Below are positions 29,729 to 42,000 of a DNA stretch of 64,000 bases, piece after piece (the first letter of the stretch is position 1; every line of letters begins with the position of its first letter). The position numbers and the translations under genes are program-made. Source of the DNA: Hormiphora californensis (lineage: Eukaryota; Ctenophora; Tentaculata; Cydippida; Pleurobrachiidae); NCBI GenBank assembly GCA_020137815.1, contig CM035356.1:1803406-1867405 (forward strand). The letters are read 5' to 3'. Under the pieces are notes generated by a model. It was given only the letters and a program-made list of their open reading frames with translations. It was not told the DNA's origin and did no database searches.

Positions 29729-32700
29729 ATGGCACCATGCAGGAACTGTGGTAGTAGCCAGGTCGATGAGGATGGAGCTTTGGGTTACACCATTTGTATG
29801 GGATGTGGAAACGTACTGGAGGACCAGGTAGATATACTTTACTTTACACCGTCTAGTTAATACAACTTGTGTCTTGTACATAGATCTTGCCGCAATGACA
29901 TCACTGCAGTACCCAATTACAAAAGTGAGAGAGAGATCCTCACCCCCAACTCACCCCCTCAGGTTATAGTGTCAGAGATGGCCTTTGGAGAGGGGGGTGG
30001 AGGTAGGAAGCACTTCATGGGTTCACTGGTGACTGATGATGGAAATGTTATTGGGGGTGGTAACCTGCCCAACAAATTCGGTTAGTTACCCTTTCTGGGT
30101 CACCCTTTCTCGTTTATTATTCCGACAGTCTCAGAGACTAGCTGTCAGCTTGAAGAATACTGAATCAATTCGAATGGCATTACTATACCCTAGGAAGTAG
30201 CTTATAAACTTCTGTATTTGAGTATCCAATCACAGAAAATCTGATCTTGTGTGAGTGAGTTATTTTCAAGAAATGAATTTGATTAGTAGAATAGTAGTTC
30301 AGTAGTTCAGTAGTAACTATCTAGCAGACTAGATAGTTACTATCATTCTGTTTAACAGACTAGATAACCATCCAACCAACCAACCAACCAACCGACCAAT
30401 CACCCGACCAATCACCACACAGGCTGCAACAAGAACAGCCAGAGAAAGATAGTGGAGGAAGCAACTCGAGTTATGGTGTGCATTGCTAACCGTCTAAAAC
30501 TCGCCCAACAGCACATTGAAAGTGCAGTGATGTTCTATAAAATGGCTCTAAGGTTAGTGCCCCCGCCCCTGATTAGTGCAGGATGTGAGACAGTAATAAA
30601 ATGATAGACGATATATTCACTGTGTCCCTATTATGAATCATCTCCTAACCACCAACCCGGTCCCGTCCGATTCCCTATTATGAGTCCCCTCCGCGTCTGA
30701 TTCCACCCCCCACCCAGTAAGAGGATCCTGCAGGGGAAGAGGAAGTGTCATGTGTGTGCAGCATGTCTCTACATCGTCTGTAGGACAGAGAATACCCCAC
30801 ATATCCTCCTGGATTTTAGTGAAATTATACACGTAAGTGCCCCCCCCCCCAACAAGCACACACACCACACGTTACCTCATGTCATCCTAACATTCCCATC
30901 TACCTTTTCAAGCCCCTCCTAATCTTCTAGCCCCTCCTAATCTTCTAGCCCCTCCTTATCCTCAAGCCCCTCCTAATCTTCAATCACATCCTTATCCTCA
31001 AGCCTATCCTAATCATCCCACCCCTCTCTACAGGAGAACATGTTTAATCTACTGAGAGTCTACACAAGACTATGCCACGCACTATGTATCAAGCTCCCTG
31101 CTGCGGACCCCTGTTTGTTCATTAACAGATATGCACAGAGACTCCAACTGGGTGATAAGGGCGATGTCATCTGTGTTACTGCCATGAGGTGAGACTTGAA
31201 CTTTACCACATTGACCACACTTGTGTGAGAATTGAAATTTACCTCTGGGGTTCAGTGGGGCACTAGGGTATCAATAACTCACCACCCTTGACCCTTGTGC
31301 TCTTTCGTCGGTAGAGCTATGACGGAGCACTGTTAGACACAATTATTGTACTAGAAGACAGCAGATACCACTCTGTCTATTTACTAGCTCTCAATAGATC
31401 TATTGATTAACTGGCTCTCAATAAATATCGGGCAGCAACTAGTCTACTGGCCAGTAAATGGATAGAGTCTGGATGTTGATACTACTGTCAAGTTAATACT
31501 GTTGTTTAACAGGCCGAATAACCAAGTAGTACTATACTGCTATGTTATACTTGAAGGAATGAAATTAGTCTTCCTCCTCCTCCTCTCAATCCTAATCTAA
31601 TACCCCCTGGTTCCTTCTCCCCTCAACCCTACTACCCCCCCCCCCCCCCTCAATCCTTCACCTATCAACCCTAATCAACCCTACTACCCCCCCCCCCTCC
31701 TCCAGGTTGGTATCCCGTATGAAGCGTGACTGGATGGCGACAGGTAGAAGACCCAGCTCCCTCTGTGGTGCTGCCCTCGTAGTAGCGTGTAGACTCCACG
31801 GGTGCAGTCGGAACCTCAGCGATATAGCCAAGATTGTCCGGAATAACACCCATACTATATCTAAAAGGTACACTGACACACATCATTCAATTCATGTGGA
31901 TTAGAAGTCCTAATTATTCTATTTAAAACCTAAAGCCCCCTATTTTCAGGTTGCGTGAGTTTTCAGAGACGCCCAGCAGTAAGTTGAGTATTGAGGAGTT
32001 TGAGAGTGTGGATCTGGGGGAGGAGGAGGACCCACCAGCCTACAAGATGCTCAAAATAAGACACAAACAGAAAGAGGTAAATACTTTGGTGACGCAGTCA
32101 CCCCTTACACTAGCCGCGCGAAGCGCGGCTAAACGAAGCCTGCGAAGCATAATAGGGGATTTCATCACCAAGTAAATACTGTATCTGTATTGTTTGGTAT
32201 CTCCCCTGGATATAAGTGTCTCTCACTGTTTTGTTTCTTCCCGTCCCATTTATTTACAAGAAATCACTTACTGGCGATGGCTGGTTCTCTTGGTTTTTTT
32301 CTTTCTAACCCTCCCTTCACCACTACACGGGGAGTGGTGAGAGAGTGTCAAACAACTCTTGGTAAAATATTCAACGTTTTCCCCTCAGGATGAGATTGCG
32401 AAGGTTGAGGAAGAGCTGACTTCCTACAAAGATGAGCTGGAAAAGGAGTATCAGGATGCAGCTGTTAACTTGGAGGGAGGTGGGGACTCCTCAAATCTAT
32501 ACAGGGCACCTGCCTTTCCAACTAACGAAGGTACGATATTGTTTTCACCAGAGTCCCTCATTAAACAAAGGAAGGTACGATATTGTTTTTTATTGTGACT
32601 TCTCTGCGCTAGCGATCTTGTTTTTGGAAGGGTTAAGGGTACGCTAACCGAAATTTTTTTTCGAGTGCAGGGAAATCTCTCACCGCAGGGTTGTAGGCCA

Positions 32701-35700
32701 TGCCAAGGAGACCTCAAATATGCAATTTGAGCTCTCAAGTCGAATTCATATTTTTGCTACAGCTGCTTGAAAAATGAACTGAAAATAAGTTTTTGGCATC
32801 TTAAAAATACATTTGTAAAGATAGGATCATAAAAATTTGTGGATTTGAAGAGGACAAAGAGGTGAGTAGCCACAAAAAAATTTTTTGAAATCCGATCTGA
32901 TTTCCGGTCCTGAGATGGATTTCTTTTTTTTGACTTTAACGCCCTATTTGGCAAAGTTCCGAAAACATGTGAAAGCTGTAAATTGGTGAAAAGTTGCGTC
33001 TAACGATTATCTAAGTGGCCATAAATTTTGGGCGTGTCCTTATTTGAGATAAGCTGTACAGAGTTTTTTTTGTGAAAGCCGTCATTTCAGAAATAAATAA
33101 ATTCCCTGTATCTCAAAAACGGCTAATCGTAGAGACCTGAGACTATGCTTAAACGATTCAGAAGGTCCGATTTTGGGGGGGTCTTCTGAGAGACACTTTG
33201 CTCCTACTTCAACCGTTTTTGCTGTAATTGCGAAAAACAAAAACCCATCTTCGCCATCGTGGATTTTTGTGATTTTGTTTTTGGTGATTATAGGGACCCA
33301 TATAGACCAAATAGTGAAGGAATTAGCTTGTTACACATTTTTCCATAGTTTCGGTCCTTTCTTAGCCAAAATTCCCTAATTACAGGATATTGGTGTTTAG
33401 CTTTTGCCCTTTTCATAGAATTTGTTTTTCGCAATTACAGCAAAAACGGTTGAAGTAGGAGCAAAATGTCTCTCAGAAGACCCCCCCCAAAATCGGACCT
33501 TCTGAATCGTTTAAGCATAGTCTCAGGTCTCTACGATCAGCCATTTTTGAGATACAGGGAATTTATTTATTTCTGAAATGACGGCTTTCACAAAAAAAAC
33601 TCTGTACAGCTTATCTCAAATAAGGACACGCCCAAAATTTATGGCCACTTAGATAATCGTTAGACGCAACTTTTCACCAATTTACAGCTTTCACATGTTT
33701 TCGGAACTTTGCCAAATAGGGCGTTAAAGTCAAAAAAAAGAAATCCATCTCAGGACCGGAAATCAGCTCGGATTTCAAAAAATTTTTTTGTGGCTACTCA
33801 CCTCTTTGTCCTCTTCAAATCCACAAATTTTTATGATCCTATCTTTACAAATGTATTTTTAAGATGCCAAAAACTTATTTTCAGTTCATTTTTCAAGCAG
33901 CTGTAGCAAAAATATGAATTCGACTTGAGAGCTCAAATTGCATATTTGAGGTCTCCTTGGCATGGCCTACAACCCTACGGTGAGAGATTTCCCTGCACTC
34001 GAAAAAATTTTTTGGTTAGCGTACCCTTAATGTTAATGAAATCGGTTCATATTTTGCACATTTCCTAACTGATATATTTCCTCTCCAGTTAGCACTAGTG
34101 ATCAGCAAAGTGCCACCACCCCACCTTCTGACAGACCCACCTCGACTAAAGGCATAGCAACTGCGTACGGGGTTATTCCAGATTATGTTTCTGGAGAGAG
34201 CGGACCTCCTGCAGCACCTCCCTCCACGGTATATATACCACATTTGTTAGTACTACTCATATATTAGCGGATAAAACCCGGCTCTTTTTTATTGTCCAAT
34301 TTGCACTCTCATCCGCGGTGCAAACTGAATAGGTATACCCCCCCCCCCCCCGGCCCAATACATTGCGTGTTTCTATTCCCAATACAATGATTGTATAGGA
34401 CCCTGCTGAGCCTAGTCCAAAGAAACAGCGGATAGTAAAGAAAGAGGAGGAGGTGGAGGAGGAGGAGGGTTGGTCTGATATTGATGATGGTGAGATCAGC
34501 TCTTTTATACTCAAACCCTGGGAGATCGAAATCAAACAGAGGAGGTGAGTTGAGAGTGTCTTCGTGGTACGTTTGAGTTGTTTATAAAATAAAATGTACA
34601 GTCAGAACATTGAAATTGCTGTGCCTTGTTATACCTCTACGAACTAGAGAACCTGGGATAGTCATTAGTCTCCTTACCATCATATTATCCATTTTGTTTT
34701 GTTACTACCAGTGATTTCAAGTCATAAGAAGAAGAAGAACAAGGGTACAAATTCCCAAATCCCCTTCGCAGATGGCAGGAGGGTGAGTTTGATGGTTTTC
34801 TTGAGGAACGAGAGAAGAAAAGGAGAGAGAAAGAGGAGGAACTGAGAACGAAACCGAAACGGAAATACCGGAGAGTGAAGAGGGCTGTTAATACTAGTGC
34901 AGGGGCTGCTAAGACTCCTGGTGAAGCGATGGAGAAGATGATAAAGGAAAAGAAACTATCTTCAAAGGTATCTTCCTCCACCCCCGTTATGAAATTACCC
35001 ACCCCTATCAGTATCTTCAAAAATACCCCTATTACCTATTTTTTTAGCTCCTTACTCTTTTTGATGGCTATTGCTAAAAAGGCGAATAATATGCTTTTAT
35101 GTGATGAATATTATGTTGTCTTTTCCCAATGACACAAATTAACCACCTGTGTGATATGCCCACCTTCATTATTTTGACTTCTAATTAGGATGCCCTTTAT
35201 TTTATTTTCCCCGACCCATTGACCATTCCTCCCTCCCCATTTTCCCTTCCTTCCTCGACCACAAACAGTTCTCCCCTTTACATCTCTCCCTCCCCAGATA
35301 AACTACGATGTGTTGAAGAACCTGGGAAGTGAGTGTGATGCAACTATAGCCCGGATAAGAAGGGACACTGAGACATCAATCAGTGATGGAGAACAGGACG
35401 TGAAAGAGAGGAAACGATTCGCTACAGTCGACTCACAGGTACAACAATTCTTCTTCTCTGTCTGTTGGCGCCATTTCTCACAGTGCACTGAGATCTGCTC
35501 GGCGCTGTCAGACAGATTCTTCTAGATTTATTATTCTCTGTAGAGAGAGATTTTTTTTATAGATCCCCTCGCTCCATGCCCAAACCGACAGAAACATGCT
35601 ACTCCAACCCCCTGTATAAACCCTCCTACAAGACTATATTCCCCCTAGATTATGGAGGAAGGAGAGGAGGAAGAAGAGGAAGAGGAATATTTTAACGAGG

Positions 35701-36114
35701 GATATAGTGAGAGACTTGCCCTCAACGATGCAATGGGCGCTTTTTGTAAGTGAATTGGATAATAAAACTCTACCTTTAGTAGTCATATATCAGTCTGTAA
35801 AATGTGACTATGATCAACTACTAGAGGAAGAGGTTTATTGTATCTACTAACACATGAACTACGGCCCCATGTACCGGCAAAGATGCGCTATGTGATAATT
35901 TGTGTCATTTACAGACAATATTTTTATTGTGTTGGTACTTCCCGATAACTACCAGCTAACAAGCTCGAGCATTATACGATACGGCCGGGCCTTGTTAAAT
36001 TATATAAAACTTTATCCTTCAAACCCCCGCCCCCTCTTCTGATCCTTACCCAATTGAGTATAATGGTTTCAATTATCCCACTCTTTTTCAGCTGCTGATG
36101 ACGAGGATTTGTGA
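29729..36114 (+). CDS. BRF1: BRF1, TFIIIB subunit of the RNA polymerase III initiation factor
   Basis: Fourteen exons with consistent phases: 29729-29827, 29963-30080, 30423-30552, 30718-30832, 31034-31188, 31706-31867, 31950-32076, 32389-32530, 34089-34228, 34399-34544, 34772-34967, 35298-35438, 35649-35745 and 36092-36114, encoding 596 residues. The N-terminal zinc ribbon has CRNC and CMGC. Two cyclin-like repeats follow (first with CHVCAACLYIVCR, second with LCGAALVVACRLHG). The C-terminal BRF homology block is clear: WSDIDDGEISSFILKPWEIE, TPGEAMEKMIKEKKLSSKIN and YDVLKNLG. The acidic tail ends SADDEDL. BRF1 with TBP and BDP1 forms TFIIIB at tRNA and 5S genes. Intron 8 holds a 1.39-kb palindrome; intron 4 and intron 5 have repeated acceptor-like tracts. 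Confidence 0.96.
30895..31020. repeat. 18-bp tandem array of acceptor-like units in BRF1 intron 4
   Basis: About six copies of a unit such as CCCCTCCTAATCTTCTAG, degenerating rightward. Each has a CTAAT branch-like core, a pyrimidine stretch and a terminal TAG or AAG. The array ends just before the true acceptor CTCTCTACAG of exon 5 at 31033. Confidence 0.85.
32637..34026. mobile_element. 1.39-kb fold-back element flanked by TTAA (piggyBac-like ends)
   Basis: The ends are GGGTACGCTAACC and its exact inverse GGTTAGCGTACCC, each preceded or followed by TTAA (32633-32636 and 34027-34030). Two arms of about 610 bp are near-identical inverted copies; the 65-codon frame read outward in both differs by one residue. 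The unpaired centre spans about 33250-33425. TTAA duplication with GGG/CCC ends is the piggyBac hallmark (family knowledge). No transposase is present. It sits in BRF1 intron 8, so the pre-mRNA would carry a very long hairpin. Confidence 0.88.
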
Positions 36115-37257
36115 CGAAACGAAGACATAGTTTAAACAGACGCACAGAGAGTGAGATGGAGCTGAGGTAACAGGGGTATAATACTTGGGCAATATACAGG
36201 TACACACACTAGAGGATCATCAACTGGGCCATGTATTTGTAGGACTCTAGGATTCTATGTGTTGACGAGATATCTATAGGACTGTATTAATTGTTTGTAA
36301 CGTCACGACATTATATTCCCAACTTTTTAATTGGTGTGTTTTACAGTCTTCTCAATATATCTGTCCGTAGACAGAAATCAGATAATAACACCCTATCATT
36401 ATATTTGATTGGTTTCCTCACGTTACACTGGACACTGTCCAGTGGTAATCAGATCAGGGTCAGATCAGGGTCAAGCACCCTATCATGACTCACATGATAC
36501 TGAACTACAGTAACCCTAAAATTGAAAATGTAGTGCTAGATCACTGCCAGTGAGTTTATATCTAGGATATCACAGCTGTCCTTCTCTATATCGGAAATGC
36601 TATTACTAGCCCACCACTTAATACAGGTGGCAGTTATTACACGTGGGAATACAGAGAGCATGTGTAATATGCTCACGTGCATCTTTTGTAAAACATCAAA
36701 CATGCAGATGTTTCTTTCTGCCTCTTTCGGCTTCCCGCCTTTTAGCTGCACGTTCTAATCCTATCTCGCACTGTCAGATCTAAATTATACCTCCTCTCCC
36801 TCCTCAGCTTCTCCTTCCCTCTGCAGCTGCCAAGACTAATGCCCTCACATGCCGCGTCTCTAGGCACTATTGTTATAGTCTACACTTTAGCCTCGCCCTT
36901 TGGAGCCAAGATATTACCTACCTCTTTGGAGCAGGAGCCAAGATATTACCTACCTCTTTGGAGCAGGAGCCATGCATATATAGAATGCCTGCACTAGAAG
37001 ATTTGCATTTTGAATGAAACATAGCACATGTTGTGCAAGTACGCAGATTATACATTGTCTTGTTTGTCTAACTACCAAGTTGGTGACATGATACAGACAT
37101 GCATGTGGTTTATATATACCCAGTGTCTGTAATATTATGTGTGACCGGCTTGTGACCACATATTATGTGCATGTTGTTTTCTAATATACACGACATAATT
37201 TGAATGCTAATAGTTTTTGTTAGCCTCCTGCAATTCCTTCTATTGTCATCAACATTG
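36115..37257. other. Intergenic, no gene found
   Basis: Downstream of BRF1. A 33-bp direct duplication of the GAGCCAAGATATTACCTACC region lies at about 36898-36970. No exon chain was recognised. Confidence 0.5.
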
Positions 37258-37278
37258 ACCTCTCTCTCGCTTTATCTA

Positions 37279-37346
<68 letters not shown>

Positions 37347-37354
37347 TCTCTATA

Positions 37355-37387
<33 letters not shown>

Positions 37388-37441
37388 CATTCTCTCTCTC
37401 TCTTTCTCTCTCTATCTATCTCTTTCTCTCTTTCCCTCTCT
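37258..37441. repeat. (CT)n microsatellite with CTAT interruptions
   Basis: About 185 bp of CT with ATAT/CTAT interruptions between BRF1 and the class C receptor gene. Confidence 0.95.
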
Positions 37442-37659
37442 GTCAATATTTCAACTCCTTCTTTGACTTGTCCAGGCTGTACCGTGCGGCATCCAGCCCA
37501 AAAAGAGGGTATGAACAATGCAACTCCTCTCTGTCAACATATGCTCCACGTTCTTTCTGTTTTTATTCGGTCATTCTCTACTGTTGTGCTACTAATTGGG
37601 TGAATTACTGTTGGCTCTAGTTGCACATCTAGAGCTGTACACGGGCGGGAAGGTACAGA

Positions 37660-37689
37660 GAAAGAGAGAGAGAGGGCGAGAGATAGAGA

Positions 37690-37785
<96 letters not shown>

Positions 37786-37795
37786 AGAAAGAGTG
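37660..37795. repeat. (GA)n microsatellite
   Basis: About 135 bp of GA ending in a G run. It lies about 220 bp from the preceding CT array, so together they form an imperfect inverted pair. Confidence 0.95.
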
Positions 37796-37799
37796 TAAG

Positions 37800-39053
37800 C
37801 GAGTCAATAGATGAAGAGATAGTACTAGAAAATGAAGCCGCGGCAGCTGTAAGAGGAAGCCAGAAATAAAGGAAGATCATCAAGACACCTGTTTTTGATT
37901 GTTTCCTCCCTCATCTCTTTTTACCCCCCCCCCTCTTTATTTCTCTTTTTATTTCAATCCGATCTGTATAATGTTTGCAGCACATCACAAGCTGAACAAA
38001 CTGACATCTTACCCAAAATTTGTTTTATAGTACGCTTTGTACTGTTCAGACTCATGTTTTGTGGAGAGAATTGAACCGTAGCCAGTATAGTGTTCATTGT
38101 TGTTGTGTGTACTATGGAAATAGTTGCTGTCTGTTCTCTAGACAGTAGAGTGTAGACAGGCAGCATTCAGTAAGACTACCAAGTTACTTCCTGGCTACTT
38201 TGTCTCTCAATTTATTTATAAAGTAGCTGCACTTTCAACATATAATGTAGCTCGTTAGCATTCAGTTTAACGTGTGTCTATCAGTTTGTTGGTTGTTCTG
38301 TCGTGCTGCCCAGATCAATGCCCAACAAGTTGCTCCCATGTTCCTAATCCCCCTGTCCAAATGTTTGTGTCCTAATGTTTGTGTCCTAATTCTCTCGGCA
38401 CATGTGGTCTGTCTGTTTGTCTAGAAAAGGCTTATCCTTGCGGTTTTGGCATAATTATGGCACATATTACTAAACCGCGGACATTCTATGCCACGGAAAT
38501 TAGTGCTTCATAATATTTCTACCACCCTGTGTGTATGCCTTCATGTATGTTGATTGCTGACTATTACATACACTAATAATGCGTTTAATTACTGCCATTG
38601 ACAATAAACATCACACCGAAAGCAACTTGTCAAACAGCGGTACAACTACACAACACTTAGAGATTTGTATAGTAGTTTTCTGTTCCTCATTCAAGTGTCA
38701 ACAGTTCTACTGTTTTTAACTCTTTTGTAGCTTACTTCCAGAAAATTTTCTGAGTCAGTATCTTACTTTGTTTTCATCCTGTCTTGATCTTAGCTGCTGG
38801 GTGCTGCTTGTACTCAGTCAATACAGATTTCTTTTGTCGATATTTCTGGCATCACCTGTCAGAGCATTGGCCTGACCCTATTCTCATTTCTTTCAAATAG
38901 AATTAGAACTGTGGTCACAGCATTGGCCTGACAAGGCATCACTTTTTGTTACTCAAAATCATGGCGTCGAGGGCCCGGGTATATACAAATTGATTCTTCC
39001 AGTTCTAAATCCCCATCCCTGGATGTAGATAGCGGGACTGTAATTGTGTTAAC
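37800..39053. other. Intergenic / presumed 5' flank of the class C receptor
   Basis: Unique AT-rich sequence. Two TCAGAGCATTGGCCTGAC-type motifs lie at 38857-38876 and 38911-38933. No coding exon was recognised before the ATG at 39054. Confidence 0.5.
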
Positions 39054-42000
39054 ATGCAGGGGATTATTGCTGCACTGGTATTGATCATGGTAACCATGGT
39101 AATGGGAGATGTTAACAACAGGTTAACCCTTGTTGGAGCATTTGATTTCACCACCGAATCTGGGCAAGAGAGGATGGTTGGTGGATTACTTGGCGGACAC
39201 TTTACAAATCATATCAACACCCACTATAACAGGTCAGGGTTAACACAAGTATTTTCAATGTTATCGATTGAACGCAGACCCCCCCCCCCCCCCCCCCAGC
39301 TCCCCCCGTAATAATATGACCAATACAAGACTTGAATTTATCATTTTTGAATCAATTTATCGGGATTGTAACATACTCCCTCCCACTGTTTACAGGTCTG
39401 TGTTGGGGCTGGTAGTGGATACGAAGAGTAGCAGTGTTATTGGATCACGTCACGTTATGTCTCACATATCCAACTGTTCTTCTCGTGTCGCTGGTAAGTA
39501 GAGTTTTCTGTCAGAGCATTGGCCTGACCCTCTATTCTCACTTTTTTCAAAGAACGGTTGTCAGAGAGTTTTCGGAATTGTACCCCTCTCAGTCTCAGTG
39601 TTGATTCATTTTGATGAAGAACTCAGCTCTGTCTGTCTAACTAGGCTTGACAGAGCTGTCAGCGTGATGCCTGACTTCTCTCGTCGCTCCTTTTTTCTAA
39701 AGAAGGGACAGCGCGATGCCTGACAGTGACAGAGAATGAATTTGATTGTGCTCAATATATGCTCATATTAAACCTTCTCTTCCCCACAATCATTTTGACA
39801 TGTCTGATTAAAAGACCTTTCCCAAGTCGTTTATAACCCTACCCTTACCTATTTATTTTAAGCTGCACCGTTTATACCCTGTCAACAAGACCATCCCAAA
39901 TTCCCAATGAATAATAGTTTAGCCCCCCCCCCCTCCCTTTAACCTGACCTATACTCCTCTGGATAACCACATTTTCTAATCCCCAGCTCTCACACAATAT
40001 TATGTTATTCCCCCTTTACTCTTTAGTATCCTGGCCTATCTAATCCTGGATAACCCATCCTGATCTATATTTCCTAATCCACCTCTCTCACACATATGTG
40101 TGGGGTCCCCTATATACTGCCCACTGATCCCCCTCACACACACCCTTCCTCCCCAGGTCTGGTTGGACCTGTATCCACCACCCAGCTCCGGTCTATCCTT
40201 GACATCACCACTGCCTACCAAATCCGGCAAGTCACCATGGGGGCGGTGGATAGGGATGTGATTGATAACACTGACAGATATCCCTACTTTTCCAGGTTAG
40301 AATCTTATCAACGTAGCATATCTCTCGCCACACTGACAGGTGGCACCCACTAAGATCTTAGGATTCTCTGAAAGGTTTCCCATTAAAACTGATTGGCATA
40401 TTCAAAGCATAATTGCTCTCGCTGGCTTGGTATTATATCAAAGGAAAAGCCTTCTGATTCTGATAGCGATTCTAAGCCTGTCAGTATCGGGGTGAAGGAC
40501 GAAGGTTTCACTGGGAAATTGCATTAATATTATAACATGCATTGAATAAGGTGAAATAAAATGCAAATAATAATTTACACAACAAATACACACTGCAGCC
40601 GTGGGAAATCCATTTTATGGTTATATTACTCAGCTCGAACAATTGAGCGGTGTTCCACATACACTACTTAGCAGCTATTTTACATTGTTTTGTGGACGAA
40701 GCGAACAAAAAACAGCTCTTTTTCATTCTATCTGACAGGCCCCGTTTTGAATTTCCAATGCGCTCTTATTGAGGCAATGGCGCCAGGCAGAGCATTTGTT
40801 TCATTTTGGACACGGGACAACAGGTTTCATGTGTTTTTGCTAGTCGTTTGAAAGTCTGAACATTGAACAATTTACAGAGTTTTCCCTCCTCTACTAGCTC
40901 CTCCCCCTCCCTGATCACTAGTTACCTCCATTGCAGCATGGGACACCCTCCCCTTGTAACTACCCTCCTCCCTGATCACTGTTAACCTCCGTTGTGTTAC
41001 CACTCGTCACACTCCTCCCTGCCTTCACCGTTATCTTCTTAATAATCCCCTCTGTGCTGATGCTAGCCAGCGCTATCTGATTCCTCACTGCCTCCCTGTA
41101 CCGTCTGTTGATAAACGCGTACAGGAAGGGGTTCCCAAACGCGCTGATAAAATAAAAGTTTAAGTGTGCCTTGTTAAACCACAGGGGTATGCTCTCTTCA
41201 TCGCCAAAGAACCTCCAGGCGTCCTCTACCAGGGTGGGGATCCAGGTGATGGTGAAGAGGATGGAGATTGAGAGGACGGTGGTAATGGCCCTCCTGTTTG
41301 ACATGTTGTGGGACCTGGTATATCTACTGGCAAGCTGCCAAAGGGTGATGTTACAAGGGATAATGAGCAGGGAGGGTACCCACATCTCCAGATTAGTAAG
41401 GATGCCAAACAAATAATGGAAGGGGATAGTCTTGTTGGGCACCTGTTCACACACAACCTCTATCTCCATGTTAACCTGGGTCGGTACACTCGTTGCTATG
41501 GCAATGAAGGATGGTAACGATGATACCACCCAGACAACCCCACAGAGAATTGTGGCTGTTCTCGTGTTGATGTCCACCACAGAGAGAGGGAAGAGACATA
41601 CAAACACTTTAACCAGACTGAGCAGGAGAATGAGCCACATGGAGGCAAACACGGGGACGAGATACATGTATGCCTCAACTTTACACACCTCATCTCCCAG
41701 CGCCCATCCGTACATGACGTGAGAGAGGAGGGAGGGTAGGATGCGGGTCAGGGTATACCCTATATCTGATACAGCCAGGTTTCTCAGTAGGATGGTGGTG
41801 AATTGGTCTACTTTAGTAGTGGGGATCACTATTGTAGAGGTCAGGAGGATCAGGAGGTTCCCTGAAATGGAGAGGAGGAGACATGTTGCACACCATAGGA
41901 TTAGTAGGGCTCTGTCCAGGGTTGAGTATGTGTCTCTGTAGAGGCTGGCAGACATGATACTGGGTAGTAACCTGAATTAGAGAGTGGTGTTTTAGTAGTG

